64,000 bases of DNA from Flabesymbios commensalis (GCA_964017125.1 OZ024902.1:55223245-55287244), one strand, 5' to 3'. Positions 35,201 to 41,277 are shown, counted from the first letter of the stretch. Program-made: numbers and translations. Notes: a model not told the origin generated them from the letters alone.

Positions 35201-36939
35201 AACCGTGCTAGATGGCTAGACCATTACTATAGAATGAAATGTGAGATTTCAGTTGAGGATGCATCTTGGAAAATTTTGACTCGATCAAATTGAAAATGGC
35301 CGCCTTTAGGCCATTATTCACTTTCACATGGCCGATATTTGGTAAACCGTGCTAGATAGCTAGACGATTACTATAGAATGAAATGTGAGATTTCAGCTGA
35401 GGATGCATCTTGAAAAATTCTGACTCGATCAAATTCAAAATGGCCCCCTATCGGCCATTATTTACTTTCACATGCCCAATATTTTGCAAACTGTTAGATG
35501 TTAGTCCATTACTATAAAACAAAATTTGAGGTTTCGGGGGAGAATGCACCCTAAGTTTTTAACTAATTTATATCGAATTCAAAATGACCGTAAATCAGCT
35601 ATTAGTTAACTCGATTGGCCTGATATCGGGTAAACCGTGCCAGATAGGTAGACCATTACTGGGATACTGATTAGGATCATTAATTTCAATGGTGGTTTGC
35701 AATCTCTGACAGACTGTCTAGTTCTTATTTTACTCTTAGACTGGGCTTCTTAGACCTAGTTGTCTTGCGTCTTGATTTTTGACCTAGACTAGGACTACAT
35801 TAATAACCCTATACAAAATTGCTTAAATCAAATTCTAATTCGGAGCGGGAGCTCCTGGACTTAGGTAGTCTTGTTTTACCTTGGATTTGGAGGCAATTAT
35901 TGACTTCAATTGATTGTGGATGATAAGTTCAGTTTCCGGACGAAATCTCGCATAGCGTTTGCTGGATTGTTTTTATACTGCACACACACATCCTTCAAGG
36001 CGTGTAGATGTGCCTTTCAGGGGTCATGACCTTTGATCTAACTTTTGACCTTCGATTTTGAGGCCATTATTGACTTAAATTGATAGCAGACAATAAGTTC
36101 ATTTTCCGGACGACAGCTCAGAAAGTGTTTGCTGTATTGTTTTCCTATTGCCGCACACATCCACTAGGGGGTGTAGATGTGTCTTTTGGGGTCTTGTGAC
36201 CTTTGAGCTTTTCTTCAACCTTTGACTTTGAGGTCACTATTGACTTTAATAATTATTGGCGGGGGATATCATTAGCGTCAGCGCTCTTGTTTCAATAAGG
36301 AAATGCAGCTTTATTTCGCCATTCTAAACCCTTTAACCGCCGGTCCCAATTATATTCAGTTTTTACATTTTTTAGTTGTACAATACATATCAGCTTTTAG
36401 ACATGTTAACGATAAAAAGTGACAATAATCAGCAAGATTTGAAAAAAATTGACCTTTTTTTGTGAATTCCGATTAAATAATCTGGCGGTTAAAGGGTTAA
36501 CCCTTACAGTGCGGGGATCGACTAGTCGTCAGAATCTAACGTCTGTAGAAGTCAGAATCTGATGACTAAAGTCTATTCCCGCATAGTAAAGAGTAAAACT
36601 AGTTATAAAGGCCGTGGACCCATAACATAGGTATTCAAATGAATCAAAAAGAGCTATCCAAGACATTTATGATCATTTTAAATTGAAATAACCCCTTTAG
36701 TTTTCATGATTTATACAAAATAAATTCAGTGTTGTAATGGTTAAACGAGCCCGCAGTCAAAATAACAGTGTCTGCTTTAAACTCCTTTTATTGTTCAAAT
36801 TATATTTGTTATGGCTTCATGCATATTATTGTATCCATCTAACATGCTTTCAATATTTCATTACTTGAACAGATATACTACGGTGCATTTGAAGGATGAA
36901 ACAACACCACAAAGTGTAAAAAACTTGTTGGCCAATTGA
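2187..36939 (+). CDS. CYRI: CYRI (FAM49) CYFIP-related Rac1 interactor, complete 10-exon gene
   Basis: The coding exons are 2187-2265, 2910-3031, 3168-3273, 5146-5282, 10494-10568, 16263-16385, 26413-26489, 27017-27143, 33083-33153 and 36873-36939. Joined, they give 984 nt including TGA, or 327 residues; every junction is GT-AG and keeps frame. The protein starts MGNLL, so Gly2 could be N-myristoylated as in vertebrate CYRI. It then follows the CYRI/DUF1394 fold over its whole length, with highly conserved blocks around residues 121-173 and 251-282. Arg162-Arg163, in the DFSYYRR block, align with Arg160/Arg161 of human CYRI-B, the pair reported to contact active Rac1. Known role of the family: it binds GTP-Rac1 at membranes and limits Scar/WAVE-driven Arp2/3 actin branching, in competition with CYFIP. 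Nearly all the intron length is transposon sequence. It may be the single invertebrate orthologue of vertebrate CYRIA and CYRIB; I cannot exclude a second paralogue elsewhere. The start is chosen because it matches the family N-terminus and follows a splice acceptor 11 nt upstream. Confidence 0.96.
2661..2890. mobile_element. TTAA-flanked MITE, piggyBac-like, class a
   Basis: The ends are a perfect 19-bp inverted repeat, TTAACCCTTAGAGCACTGA at 2661 and its complement ending at 2890; the outermost TTAA doubles as the target site. The interior contains a strong hairpin at about 2807-2861 (stem ACTTGAAGTTGTG). There is no coding capacity. A TTAA target and CCCTT ends fit piggyBac-type MITEs by structure; no transposase is present to confirm it. 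Lies in CYRI intron 1. Confidence 0.85.
2910..3031 (+). CDS. CYRI: CYRI coding exon 2
   Basis: Encodes residues 27-67, running through QPTEAE and EGILQYSGD to SSHIRD. It aligns with human QPTESE and the following helix. Acceptor tttttag, donor GTAAGA, ends in phase 0. The intron before it (2266-2909) carries a TTAA MITE. Confidence 0.96.
3168..3273 (+). CDS. CYRI: CYRI coding exon 3
   Basis: Encodes residues 68-102, with the conserved AISHP...[10 protein letters not shown]...LKKYYKFS stretch matching the human AIQHP...KAW...PLV helix. Acceptor ttgtag, donor GTAATG, ends in phase 1. The preceding intron is only 136 nt. Confidence 0.96.
3311..3925. mobile_element. Diverged CAG-ended element (relic)
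   Basis: The left end GCGTTCGAAATAAGCAT and right end CCTATATTTCAAACC are rough inverted matches. Near the right end lies GTTGTCCGCTGGACAACC, which also occurs in the element at 6509-9350. Target duplications are not recognisable. Lies in CYRI intron 3. Confidence 0.35.
4748..4806. mobile_element. Short palindrome of the hairpin MITE family
   Basis: GATGGTTTGATGTTG...CCAGC pairs with GCTGG...CAACATCAAACCATC around a short centre, matching the inner arms of the hairpin family best seen at 39845-39953. The outer arms are missing. A second half-copy lies at 4901-4970. Confidence 0.6.
5146..5282 (+). CDS. CYRI: CYRI coding exon 4
   Basis: Encodes residues 103-148, including [16 protein letters not shown] and the phase-0 end at DDLK. 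Acceptor ttgcag, donor GTAAAT. It aligns without gaps with human HLEREQALAKQFAEIL...DELK. Confidence 0.97.
5397..6383. mobile_element. Foldback-like element with mirrored minisatellites
   Basis: Two arrays of a ~20-22 bp unit containing CAACTCGCCCCA face each other: 5411-5595 on the + strand and 6122-6375 on the - strand, separated by ~530 bp of unrelated AT-rich DNA. Inverted matches continue past the arrays to CAGAGGGTGGCAGTC at the left and GACTGTAACCCCTG at the right, so the pair looks like one element with minisatellite arms. No target duplication is clear. Lies about 115 bp after CYRI exon 4. Confidence 0.6.
6390..6503 (+). repeat. Old ~146-bp array unit, left part
   Basis: One diverged unit: CCATTACTATGAAAC, GATTTCAGGAAGGGATATG, CAAATTCAAAATGGCC, GGCCATTATTGACTTTAGT. 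It continues without a gap at 9356 once the intervening element and one target duplication are removed. Confidence 0.75.
6509..9350. mobile_element. CAGGG-ended DNA transposon relic hosting a nested array element
   Basis: Ends are CAGGGCACGAAATAAGG and CCTTATTTTGTGCCCTG, inverted with one mismatch, flanked by the exact 5-bp duplication TTAGT (6504-6508, 9351-9355). The element's own sequence is only the outer parts (6509-6726 and ~9222-9350); the middle is the younger array element at 6727-9221. It contains paired GGACAACC words but no transposase. CAGGG ends resemble hAT elements, although classical hAT target duplications are 8 bp. Confidence 0.75.
6727..9221. mobile_element. Array element copy A (~146-bp units), right end truncated
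   Basis: It begins with a terminal hairpin, AGCTCCCGCCGTC pairing with GACGGAGGGAGCT (slightly altered in this copy), then a ~600-bp leader with two diverged units starting CGTTTCCGGAGCA. About 12 tandem units of 131-164 bp (mostly near 146) follow, recognised by CATTACTATAAAACAAA, GAGGATGCATCTTG and AAAATGGCCGCC. Compared with copies B and C it lacks the last ~100 bp. No coding capacity; the repeated 61-codon open frame is unit sequence. On the - strand the hairpin followed by CTAA is reminiscent of a Helitron/Helentron 3' end. Confidence 0.8.
9356..10345 (+). repeat. Old diverged ~146-bp array, right part
   Basis: Degenerate units of the same array family (TCTGGAAAACTGTGCCAGAT, CACTATAAAACAAACTG, CAAAATGGCCTAC, TACAAAATGGCCAAC). 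They merge into loosely repeated sequence with ATGTTCATCA at 9859, 10109 and 10370. Much more diverged than copies A-C, hence older. Confidence 0.6.
10494..10568 (+). CDS. CYRI: CYRI coding exon 5 (carries the Rac1-contact arginines)
   Basis: Encodes residues 149-173, beginning [15 protein letters not shown]. Arg162 and Arg163 match the reported Rac1-binding pair of human CYRI-B. The exon is 75 nt and phase 0 on both sides, flanked by introns of 5.2 and 5.7 kb. Acceptor gttgcag, donor GTAAGT, the consensus form. Confidence 0.97.
10790..10930 (+). repeat. Single relic unit of the ~146-bp family
   Basis: GATAAAATGCACCAGATAG, AAATGTGAGGTCTGAG and AAGGGACATGCCC follow the order of the array unit. 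Isolated in CYRI intron 5. Confidence 0.5.
11093..11328. mobile_element. TTAA-type MITE, class with GCGGGGATC hairpin
   Basis: The left end TTTACCCATACAGCGCGGGG and right end CAGCACTTTAAGGGTTAA are diverged inverted repeats. GGGGATCGACTTTAGTCG pairs with CGACTAAAGTTGATCCC. The same arrangement recurs at 36497-36744 and, shortened, at 26302-26377. An extra 21-bp perfect inverted repeat (GTTAGGGGTCTACGGCC plus ATTA) at 11064 and 11190 overlaps the left border. Confidence 0.65.
11465..11673. mobile_element. CAGGG-ended MITE with 5-bp target duplication
   Basis: Ends are CAGGGCTCAAAATTGG and CCAATTTCGAGCCCTG (one mismatch), flanked by exact TATCA (11460-11464, 11674-11678). 209 bp, non-coding. 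The interior has repeated GTCC/GGAC words. Structurally one family with 6509-9350 and 12106-12327. Confidence 0.8.
11816..11880. mobile_element. Hairpin MITE family, short copy
   Basis: CCCACTAAACACAAGATG at the left and TTGTGTTTGCTGGG at the right surround the palindromic core GCCCATCGTCTTCGACGCTG. The middle arms are missing compared with the 109-bp copies. Confidence 0.7.
12106..12327. mobile_element. CAGGG-ended MITE with 5-bp target duplication
   Basis: Ends CAGGGCTCGACACTA and TAGTGTCGATCCCTG, flanked by exact GATTT at 12101-12105 and 12328-12332. The 222-bp interior is rich in GGGCCAGTA/TACTGGCCC inverted words. No open frame. Confidence 0.85.
12681..12789. mobile_element. Hairpin MITE family, near full-length
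   Basis: ACACCAGCAAACACC begins the left arm. CAATGCTGGTTAAATGTTGG pairs with CCAACATTTAACCAGCATTG around GCGTTGCAGACGATGG. About 109 bp, like the best copies. Confidence 0.75.
13531..13989. mobile_element. CAGTG-ended element with 5-bp target duplication and internal minisatellite
   Basis: Ends are CAGTGTTTCATCTAG and CTAGATAAAACACTG (one mismatch), flanked by exact TACTG (13526-13530, 13990-13994). The interior has a poly-C run near 13636 and, at 13856-13966, five 21-bp units of the form AAGGGCAACATGGCGC plus five variable bases. No open frame of note. Confidence 0.8.
14680..15290 (+). repeat. Old ~146-bp array, interrupted by a MITE
   Basis: Three to four diverged units (GACAGCTAGACCATTACTAT, TCAATCAAATTCAAAATCG, GATAGCTAGACCATTACTTT) run to 15015 and resume at 15192 with AAACTGTGCTAGAT after a TTAA-type MITE. 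It may once have been continuous with the array at 9356-10930. Confidence 0.65.
15016..15191. mobile_element. TTAA-type MITE in the old array
   Basis: It begins TTAACCCTTGCACTGCTG and ends CATAGCAGTGTAAGGATTTTA (decayed TTAA). GGCGACTATAGTTGCCCA and GGTGACTTTAGTCGCCCA are inside. The array unit reads through once it is removed. Confidence 0.6.
15352..15471 (+). repeat. 60-bp tandem duplication
   Basis: Two adjacent, almost identical copies containing AAAGTTTGGTGGCATTGGTG and TTTTTCACTTATTCT. Differences are one or two bases, so it is recent. Confidence 0.8.
15570..15809. mobile_element. TTAA-flanked MITE, class b (GCCG ends)
   Basis: Starts TTAACCCTTTAAACGCCG and ends TTTGGCGGTTAAGGGTTAA. 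Contains the shared ACTTGAAGTTRTG hairpin at about 15724-15768. 240 bp, non-coding. Sister copy at 32222-32460. Confidence 0.8.
16263..16385 (+). CDS. CYRI: CYRI coding exon 6
   Basis: Encodes residues 174-214, including [13 protein letters not shown] and [10 protein letters not shown]. It is 123 nt and symmetric phase 0. The donor GAG|GTCTGT is weak, but it is the site that joins correctly to exon 7 (FVLE then NKEL, as in human FVSE-NKNL). Reading through it would add about 38 residues and stop near 16497. Confidence 0.95.
16659..17082. mobile_element. Head-to-head pair of TTAA MITEs, class c
   Basis: The first copy, 16659-16896, has ends TAACCCTCATCCTGCTGA and TTAGCAGGATAAGGGTTAA. The second, 16893-17082, is inverted, shares the TTAA at 16893-16896 and has lost its terminal ~25 bp at the junction. 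CACTGTTATTGGGAATGAAA at 16722 is mirrored near 17018. Each carries the shared hairpin (ACTTGAAGTTGTG at 16812; ACTTGAGGTTGTG at 16917), so the whole is a ~420-bp palindrome with two nested hairpins. Confidence 0.75.
17261..17476. mobile_element. TTAA-flanked MITE, class a
   Basis: Ends TTAACCCTTAGAGCACTGA and CATCAGTGTTCAAGGGTTAA. The internal hairpin is disrupted (one arm, CGCTTGAAGTTGTG, remains). Its right TTAA is also the left TTAA of the next element. Confidence 0.8.
20403..20555 (-). mobile_element. tRNA-derived SINE
   Basis: On the - strand it opens with a tRNA-like head (A-box-like GTGACCGAGAGGTAGCGTG, B-box-like GGGCTCGAATTTC), then a ~80-bp body and the tail CCCATTCATTTCATTTCAT. 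A partial second head (20565-20612) lies just upstream with the same GGAGAGCCTCCGT start. Confidence 0.65.
20676..20748 (-). mobile_element. tRNA-like SINE head
   Basis: A ~73-nt tRNA-like sequence on the - strand: A-box-like GTGGCCCCGTGGTTAAAGC, B box GCGGGTTCAAACCCC. The acceptor ends do not pair, so it is not a functional tRNA. It sits exactly at the inner edge of the right arm of the long-inverted-repeat element. Confidence 0.65.
21747..25897 (+). repeat. Segmental duplication copy 1 (in CYRI intron 6)
   Basis: Collinear and highly similar to 44133-48907, from TTTTTGTGGGTGGGG to CTCACTCACTTT. It has one GTGGGTGGGG hairpin unit where copy 2 has four, a 499-bp segment (23154-23652) absent from copy 2, no MITE at the TTAA 22317-22320, and a shorter version of the region after 25098. 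It contains several hairpin-family pieces (about 22120-22455, 24850-24910). No gene seen. Confidence 0.9.
26302..26377. mobile_element. Short TTAA-type MITE relic with GCGGGGATC hairpin
   Basis: CTTACAGTGCGGGGATC pairs imperfectly with GATCCCCGCGCTGTTAG, followed by GGTTAA. Related to 11093-11328 and 36497-36744. It ends ~35 bp before CYRI exon 7. Confidence 0.55.
26413..26489 (+). CDS. CYRI: CYRI coding exon 7
   Basis: Encodes [20 protein letters not shown] (residues 214-240 in part) and matches human [20 protein letters not shown]. Acceptor ttaacag, donor GTAAGT, ends in phase 2. It lies 10 kb after exon 6, the largest intron in the gene. Confidence 0.96.
27017..27143 (+). CDS. CYRI: CYRI coding exon 8
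   Basis: Encodes residues 240-282, the most conserved part of the protein, including [20 protein letters not shown] and the following [10 protein letters not shown]. Acceptor gttacag, donor GTGACA, ends in phase 0. Confidence 0.97.
27635..27760 (+). repeat. ~64-bp tandem duplication
   Basis: Two copies containing GATTAAAAYAGTTC, GTTGCTCACYGTGTGGCGT and TTGTYATTGAAA. Lies in CYRI intron 8. Confidence 0.65.
28096..28289. mobile_element. Two hairpin-family palindromes in tandem
   Basis: 28096-28192 follows the family pattern (CCAGCAGGAATG, ATCTGCGGCGCTGGCCCAAC, AACGTTTTGTGTTCGATG). 28237-28289 is a compact hairpin in which CCAACCAGCGTCTA pairs with TAGACGCTGGTTGG and TGCTGTCT with AGACAGCA. 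Confidence 0.65.
28729..28846. mobile_element. TTAA-type MITE, truncated, with the shared hairpin
   Basis: TTAACCCACTTGAAGTTGTG opens directly into the shared hairpin (partner CACAACTTCAAGTGG), and the element ends CAGCTAAAGGGTTAA. The left TIR appears deleted. Confidence 0.65.
29178..31591. mobile_element. Array element copy B, complete (~2.41 kb)
   Basis: It begins with the hairpin AGCTCCCGCCGTC/GACGGAGGGAGCT after a T run and ends GGAGCGGGAGCTCCTGG...GTAGTCTTG. Between are the leader and about 11 units of ~146 bp. Nearly identical to copy C base by base; each lacks a different early unit found in copy A. The AGCTCCCGC words at the two ends are inverted. Confidence 0.85.
32095..32215. mobile_element. 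Relic end of a related array element
   Basis: ATCCCCGACCC and GATAGTGGGGTTA form a terminal hairpin, followed by GCTTGTTTCCGGAGTTC, the leader word of the array elements. Truncated after ~120 bp. Confidence 0.4.
32222..32460. mobile_element. TTAA-flanked MITE, class b
   Basis: Starts TTAACCCTTTAACTGCCGG and ends ATAATTTGGCGGTTAA; the last AGGGTTAA of the class is missing. Carries the shared hairpin at about 32384-32425. Sister of 15570-15809. Confidence 0.8.
33083..33153 (+). CDS. CYRI: CYRI coding exon 9
   Basis: Encodes residues 283-305 plus two bases: [20 protein letters not shown] followed by NALR. It matches human [20 protein letters not shown]. Its length of 71 nt is not a multiple of three, so loss would shift the frame. 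Acceptor ttttgcag, donor GTCAGA (weak). Near-identical ~2.4-kb repeats lie in the same orientation on both sides. Confidence 0.96.
33290..36291. mobile_element. Older related array element, split by copy C
   Basis: Left part 33290-33451 and right part ~35875-36291 contain ~173-bp units marked by TTTCCGGAC and GGTGTAGATGTGCCTTT. The units read through copy C (GACCTCATTTT then ACCTTGGATTTGG). The right end, CAGCGCTCTTG, resembles the right ends of copies B and C (GTAGTCTTG), so host and guest look like cousins. Confidence 0.65.
33452..35873. mobile_element. Array element copy C, complete (~2.42 kb)
   Basis: Same structure as copy B: terminal hairpin at the left, leader, about 11 units, GGAGCGGGAGCTCC near the right end. 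Inserted in the older relative at 33290-36291, between T-rich ends (possible duplication TTTTA). It starts 299 bp after CYRI exon 9. Confidence 0.85.
36325..36500. mobile_element. TTAA-type MITE, class b, short form
   Basis: TAAACCCTTTAACCGCCGG at the left and CTGGCGGTTAAAGGGTTAA at the right (19 bp inverted, 2 mismatches). The shared hairpin is absent, apparently deleted after TTTGTGAATTC. Shares its right TTAA with the next element. Confidence 0.75.
36497..36744. mobile_element. TTAA-flanked MITE with GCGGGGATC hairpin
   Basis: TTAACCCTTACAGTGCGGGG at the left, CAGTGTTGTAATGGTTAA at the right. Internally, GATCGACTAGTCGTCAGAAT faces ATTCTGAC-type words. It ends 128 bp before CYRI exon 10. 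Confidence 0.7.
36873..36939 (+). CDS. CYRI: CYRI coding exon 10 with stop codon
   Basis: Encodes the C-terminus [20 protein letters not shown] plus AN and then TGA, aligning with human [20 protein letters not shown]. The 3'UTR follows. No canonical poly(A) signal was found close by; a candidate AATAAA at 39524-39529 would imply a ~2.6-kb 3'UTR and is unproven. Confidence 0.95.
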
Positions 36940-37392
36940 AGAAAAGACGAGCATGATGTGTGTTGTCGTATAAATGACCTGTATATATGTGATATATACT
37001 GTAAACGTGCTATCTGTATATTATTTTGGGCACAGAACAATCAAAGTAGAATAGCTGTTCAGAAAAAACTGGATCTTTATATTGATATAAACATTTTATA
37101 TTTTTATGACGCATACATGTACTTTTCTATTTATTACTACCTTTAATGTATGTTTTTTTTGCTACGCAGCAGCATAGACTCTTCAATTTCAGTGTTCAAT
37201 TTGCTATGCAAACGGTGCTTCCAAATAGATACTTACCATTCATAGGTGTACTTTGTTACTCGTGATAGATAATGTAAAAAAAAAATACCAGCCCTGTTTA
37301 TAATGATGTATGTGAGCACTCGACTCATTACATCCTAATGAAGTGATTTATCGCATGCATGAATTACCCCTCAGGTGATGTGAGTGTGACTG

Positions 37393-37662
37393 CCCGGAAA
37401 ACACCAGGCGCTCACGCGATGCTGGTTCAATGCTGGGCAGCGGCGTAAACGATGGGCCAACGTTAACCCAGCATTGGGTCGACGTCTTGTGTCTGCTGGG
37501 AAAACATGAGATGCTGATGGTCAACTATTACCCACCATCTCAACGAGTTCTATACCCAACAAACACGAGACGTTGGCCCGATGTCGGTTAGTTGTTGGGC
37601 CAGCGTCGAAGACGCTGGACCAACATCTAATCGACATTGGGCCAACGTCTCGTGTTTTCTGT
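37393..37662. mobile_element. Two hairpin-family MITEs 54 bp apart
   Basis: 37393-37500 is diverged. 37555-37662 is nearly intact: CCCAACAAACACGAGACGTT pairs with AACGTCTCGTGTTTTCTG, and the core reads GGCCAGCGTCGAAGACGCTG. No clear target duplication. Confidence 0.8.
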
Positions 37663-38340
37663 GTAGTTGACTCGCAGTCCATTTTGCTCATCACTCGGAA
37701 TGTAGTTTTGTTTCTACATCATTTTTGTTGTATCGTGATGTCATGTCGTATGTTTTTTTCTTTTGTTGGTGTTGTTATAATATTATATTCAAAGAAATAC
37801 CAGATTTGGTAGATGTTGTAGCAGGAGTCGGCGAATTCAACGTATTCACATTCTGGCTCACGTTGCAATGCGAATTGCAGGTGACTGCATTTAAAGCTAC
37901 TGTAAAAATACAAATACACAGATTTCGAGGAATCTTAAATGAAGACGCCAATATTTTATGCAGATCTGTATAGCATGATATTAGCTTTGCATCTGGCATA
38001 TTCGCTCTCGCATTTATGAAAACAATGAAAATTCGCTGCAGTGAAATTTATTTTTGACAGAAAAATTTAAAAAGTATAGCTACGTCGATTAAACAAATGG
38101 AAATGAAGCTGCACTGTCAATGTCGATCTGTGAAGTGAATACGAAATAAGTAAATCTACAATACGTTAAAATTAATAGTATCAGCAATTTTTCGTGATAT
38201 TTGCAGCTCACTACCGCAAGGCAGCAGTAGGAATAGAACATATTCTCAGAATGTTTTATTATTCTAGTTCTTAGGTATAATGGCCTTGCGAGTAAAGGGT
38301 GGCGTCTGCCATGACGCTACATGACCTGAGTGTGACGACA

Positions 38341-38602
38341 AAGTAAACACAAAACATTTGTATAACAATTGAGCAACGTTGGGACAACGTCTTCCCAACG
38401 TTGGACAAATGTTATACAATTTTTTTGTGTTTACCGGTGAGGCAGTTGGCGCCTGCGTCCTATCTGTATATCCTAAATAGACGGTAAAAACGCGGGCATT
38501 TCTTCACCGTCCTTCCCAGCAAGTACGACACTTTAAACCAGCGTCGCAGACGGTGGCCCAACATTACCCCAACACTGGCTCAATGTGTCCTGTTTGCTGG
38601 GC
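38341..38602. mobile_element. Two hairpin-family MITEs
   Basis: 38341-38435: AAACACAAAACATTTGTATA and TATACAATTTTTTTGTGTTT are the outer arms, with the core ACAACGTCTTCCCAACGTTG. 38515-38602: CCCAGCAAGTACG to CTGTTTGCTGGG with the core GCGTCGCAGACGGTGG. Confidence 0.75.
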
Positions 38603-39591
38603 TATCATCATCAGTGTAACAATGAGGTTATTCTCCCTTCTATATGATGGCTGTCTATTGCGGCAGCCATCCCAACGCTAGATATCCAATTGTCAATGCT
38701 ATTTAATCATTCTCAGTGGAACTGTACAAATATATACCAAAGATTATGTAACGTAATGAGGAATCAAGAGAGCGCTCTGTATTTGGGATTTGTTAGTCCG
38801 TGGTCAGACCCTGATGAATGGCTATTGCCATAACAGGGGGTACCGAACACCAGCAAGTCAGATTCCCTCGGACTAGGATTTGTAGGACTGGATTGTAGGA
38901 CTTTTAAAACAAATTGTATATGAGAACATCTATTTTACGTGGCTGTTCTACAGGCTGTACAAACAGCTTGTTTATGCACAGGCACACTAGACCCTTAACC
39001 AATGCTGCGTTAATGTTGGGCCACCGTCTTCGACGCTGGCCCAACATTAGCACAACATTGGTTGGACGCTTGCTATGTATTGTGATCGCAGATCACTGCT
39101 TTGCAAACAGTTAGTAATTGCGACTCGTTCTATCCAGCTACGACCCATAGGGCCCGTATTCTCGTACAAATTACGATAGGCCCAGGATTGGACGAGATTG
39201 CCATCTCGACCAACCGGAAGCCCACGATGTATCGTAACTTGAACGAGAATACGGTCCAAGATAGGTTATATAAGCAACCCTATTAATTTCCAACCACTTT
39301 ATGTTTCTGTATTAATAAGCAGCGCGACATCTTAGCAACCAATTCTCACGTACAACCAGCACGCCAACGTTGTGCCAACGCTTGCCAGACATTGCAGCAG
39401 CGCAGTGGTTGGTAATCAAAGTCGTAAGTGGTGAGAAATATTCCTAAGCACAACGTAACTGTACTTAATCATCGAGTAATTAGGTCATGTATTATGTGAG
39501 TGGTTACTGTATACGTCACAATCAATAAAGAACAATGCTGTATAGGGCCCATATATAACACCCGTCGTAAGCTGGCTAATTGGCCCAGATA

Positions 39592-39838
39592 TTAACCCTT
39601 GTCCTGCTAGACCCCAATATATACGTTTTCAAGAAAGTTTCAACCCAAATAAAATGCCACCGAAATTGATAAAATATTCAGTGGTGGATGCTCAGCTAAT
39701 CAAATATTTCAATTTGGGACATGTTTATTTTTCATAAATAGAAATATTTTTCGTCATTTGAAGCTGGAAATTGCGTTAGCAATTCCAGCTTTAAATGAAT
39801 GAAAAATAATTTGAAACAATTCAGCAGGCCATGGTTAA
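39592..39838. mobile_element. TTAA-flanked MITE, class c-like
   Basis: Ends TTAACCCTTGTCCTGCT and CAGCAGGCCATGGTTAA, imperfect. An internal hairpin, CATTTGAAGCTGGAAATTGC with GCAATTCCAGCTTTAAATG, occupies the place of the ACTTGAAGTTGTG hairpin of the other classes and looks like a distant version. Confidence 0.7.
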
Positions 39839-39844
39839 GCCCGA

Positions 39845-39953
39845 CCCAGTAAACACAAAACATTTTTCTAACATTTGTACAATGTTGGGCCAACGTCGAA
39901 GACGCTGGACCGACATTGTACAAATGTTATAAAAATGTTTTGTGTTTGCTGGG
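39845..39953. mobile_element. Hairpin MITE, 109 bp, best-preserved type copy
   Basis: CCCAGTAAACACAAAACATT pairs with AATGTTTTGTGTTTGCTGGG, ACATTTGTACAATGTTGG with its partner, and the centre is CCAACGTCGAAGACGCTGG. Almost the whole 109 bp folds on itself. Sister of 42505-42613. Confidence 0.9.
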
Positions 39954-40811
39954 AAGCCAATTAGCCAGCTGAAGAGAGATCTTATAATGTTTTTTTTAAC
40001 CAGCATGGTTGTTGGGGTCACTGGGCATCGTTTTGTTCGATGGGACCCTCGTCATGTACAAAAATGCAGATACCTTTATAGCAGATTAAACGTAAGAAGA
40101 ACCCAGGTTTAAGTTACACGTCTAATTTTAGAACCCCCCTTATAATAATTCACCTGCTGTACCGGCTCATTATACGTATATTCGGAAGCGCCTAAATACA
40201 CGTCTTAATAATTTGACAGAATTTTAAGTAATTATGGTAATAATCGCATTCCTATTTAAAATAATTACCAATCCACACCTCCACTTCAAACTTGGTGACG
40301 CCATAATATACGAACATATTATATCCCCGGATTATATCCTTTAGGTTTATATTCGACTTGGTAATCGTTAATTTCTAAAGTTGAAAAATGGCATTGTTAA
40401 TTTTAAAATAGAGGTGATAACTTCAAGATAGTTTCAGATTACCAGAGGGAGGTGTAGAGGGGTAACACGTACGACCGGAGTAATCTGATAATTAATGTAG
40501 CAAGGATTTCATTCCCCCGATTTCTATGACTAAAATGACTGTAAATCCGGAAAAAAGTGGCATTGAATATTTCTCTGCAGATTGCATCTCAGCTGGTGCG
40601 TTCAGATAATTATTATTCCAAGCCTCGCAGTTGGTTATTTTCTTTTTTTTCCACTGACATGCAGTCATATCACTATATGTTGCAGTGGTCCGGTATTCTC
40701 ATACAGTTTATCGCTTACTTCATACTAGCTGTTAATTGTCGCTTTACAAAGTCCAATGAGACGATATATAGACCACTGATCTAGGTCACGAGCGAGGTCA
40801 ATCCATATAAC

Positions 40812-40909
40812 ACCAGAAACTAGCCCAATGTTGTTTTCATGTTTGGGCAGCGTTGTACACGGTGGTCCAACAATAAATCAACATTGGCTGAACGTCTCGT
40901 GTTTGCTTG
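40812..40909. mobile_element. Hairpin-family MITE
   Basis: CACCAGAAACTAGCCCAATG to GAACGTCTCGTGTTTGCTTG with the core GCAGCGTTGTACACGGTGG. Arms diverged. Confidence 0.65.
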
Positions 40910-41095
40910 AAATAATCTAGTTCCCGGCGTCCTGTGCAAGGCATGAAACCTCCCCTGGTAACCAAAAGGTGTTAATTGCTACTTTGTACAGAGACAAGTA
41001 GCACCTTTTAATGCCAAGGTAGAGTATTCTGTCTCCCGCTCCGAAGTGAGTGTTGTGTCATCTACAACATAACGAAATAATATCACTTATAATGA

Positions 41096-41277
41096 AGGCA
41101 TTGTATTTTATGAAGTATAACAAAATCATTGTATTTTATGAAGTATAGCGAAATCATTGTATTTTATAAAGTATAGCGAAATCTTTGTATTCTATGAAGT
41201 AGACTATAAAGAAATCATTGTATTCTATGAAGTATAAAGAAATCATTGTATTTTATGAAGTGTATTTTACGAAGTAT
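41096..41277 (+). repeat. ~29-bp minisatellite, six to seven units
   Basis: Unit ATTGTATTTTATGAAGTATA plus ~9 variable bases (RMRAAATC type), with one unit expanded. Downstream of CYRI. Confidence 0.85.

Noticed and set aside
39524-39529. CYRI poly(A) signal AATAAA
   Set aside because: It is 2.6 kb after the stop codon with several MITEs between, and no downstream element was verified. Mentioned only as a candidate.
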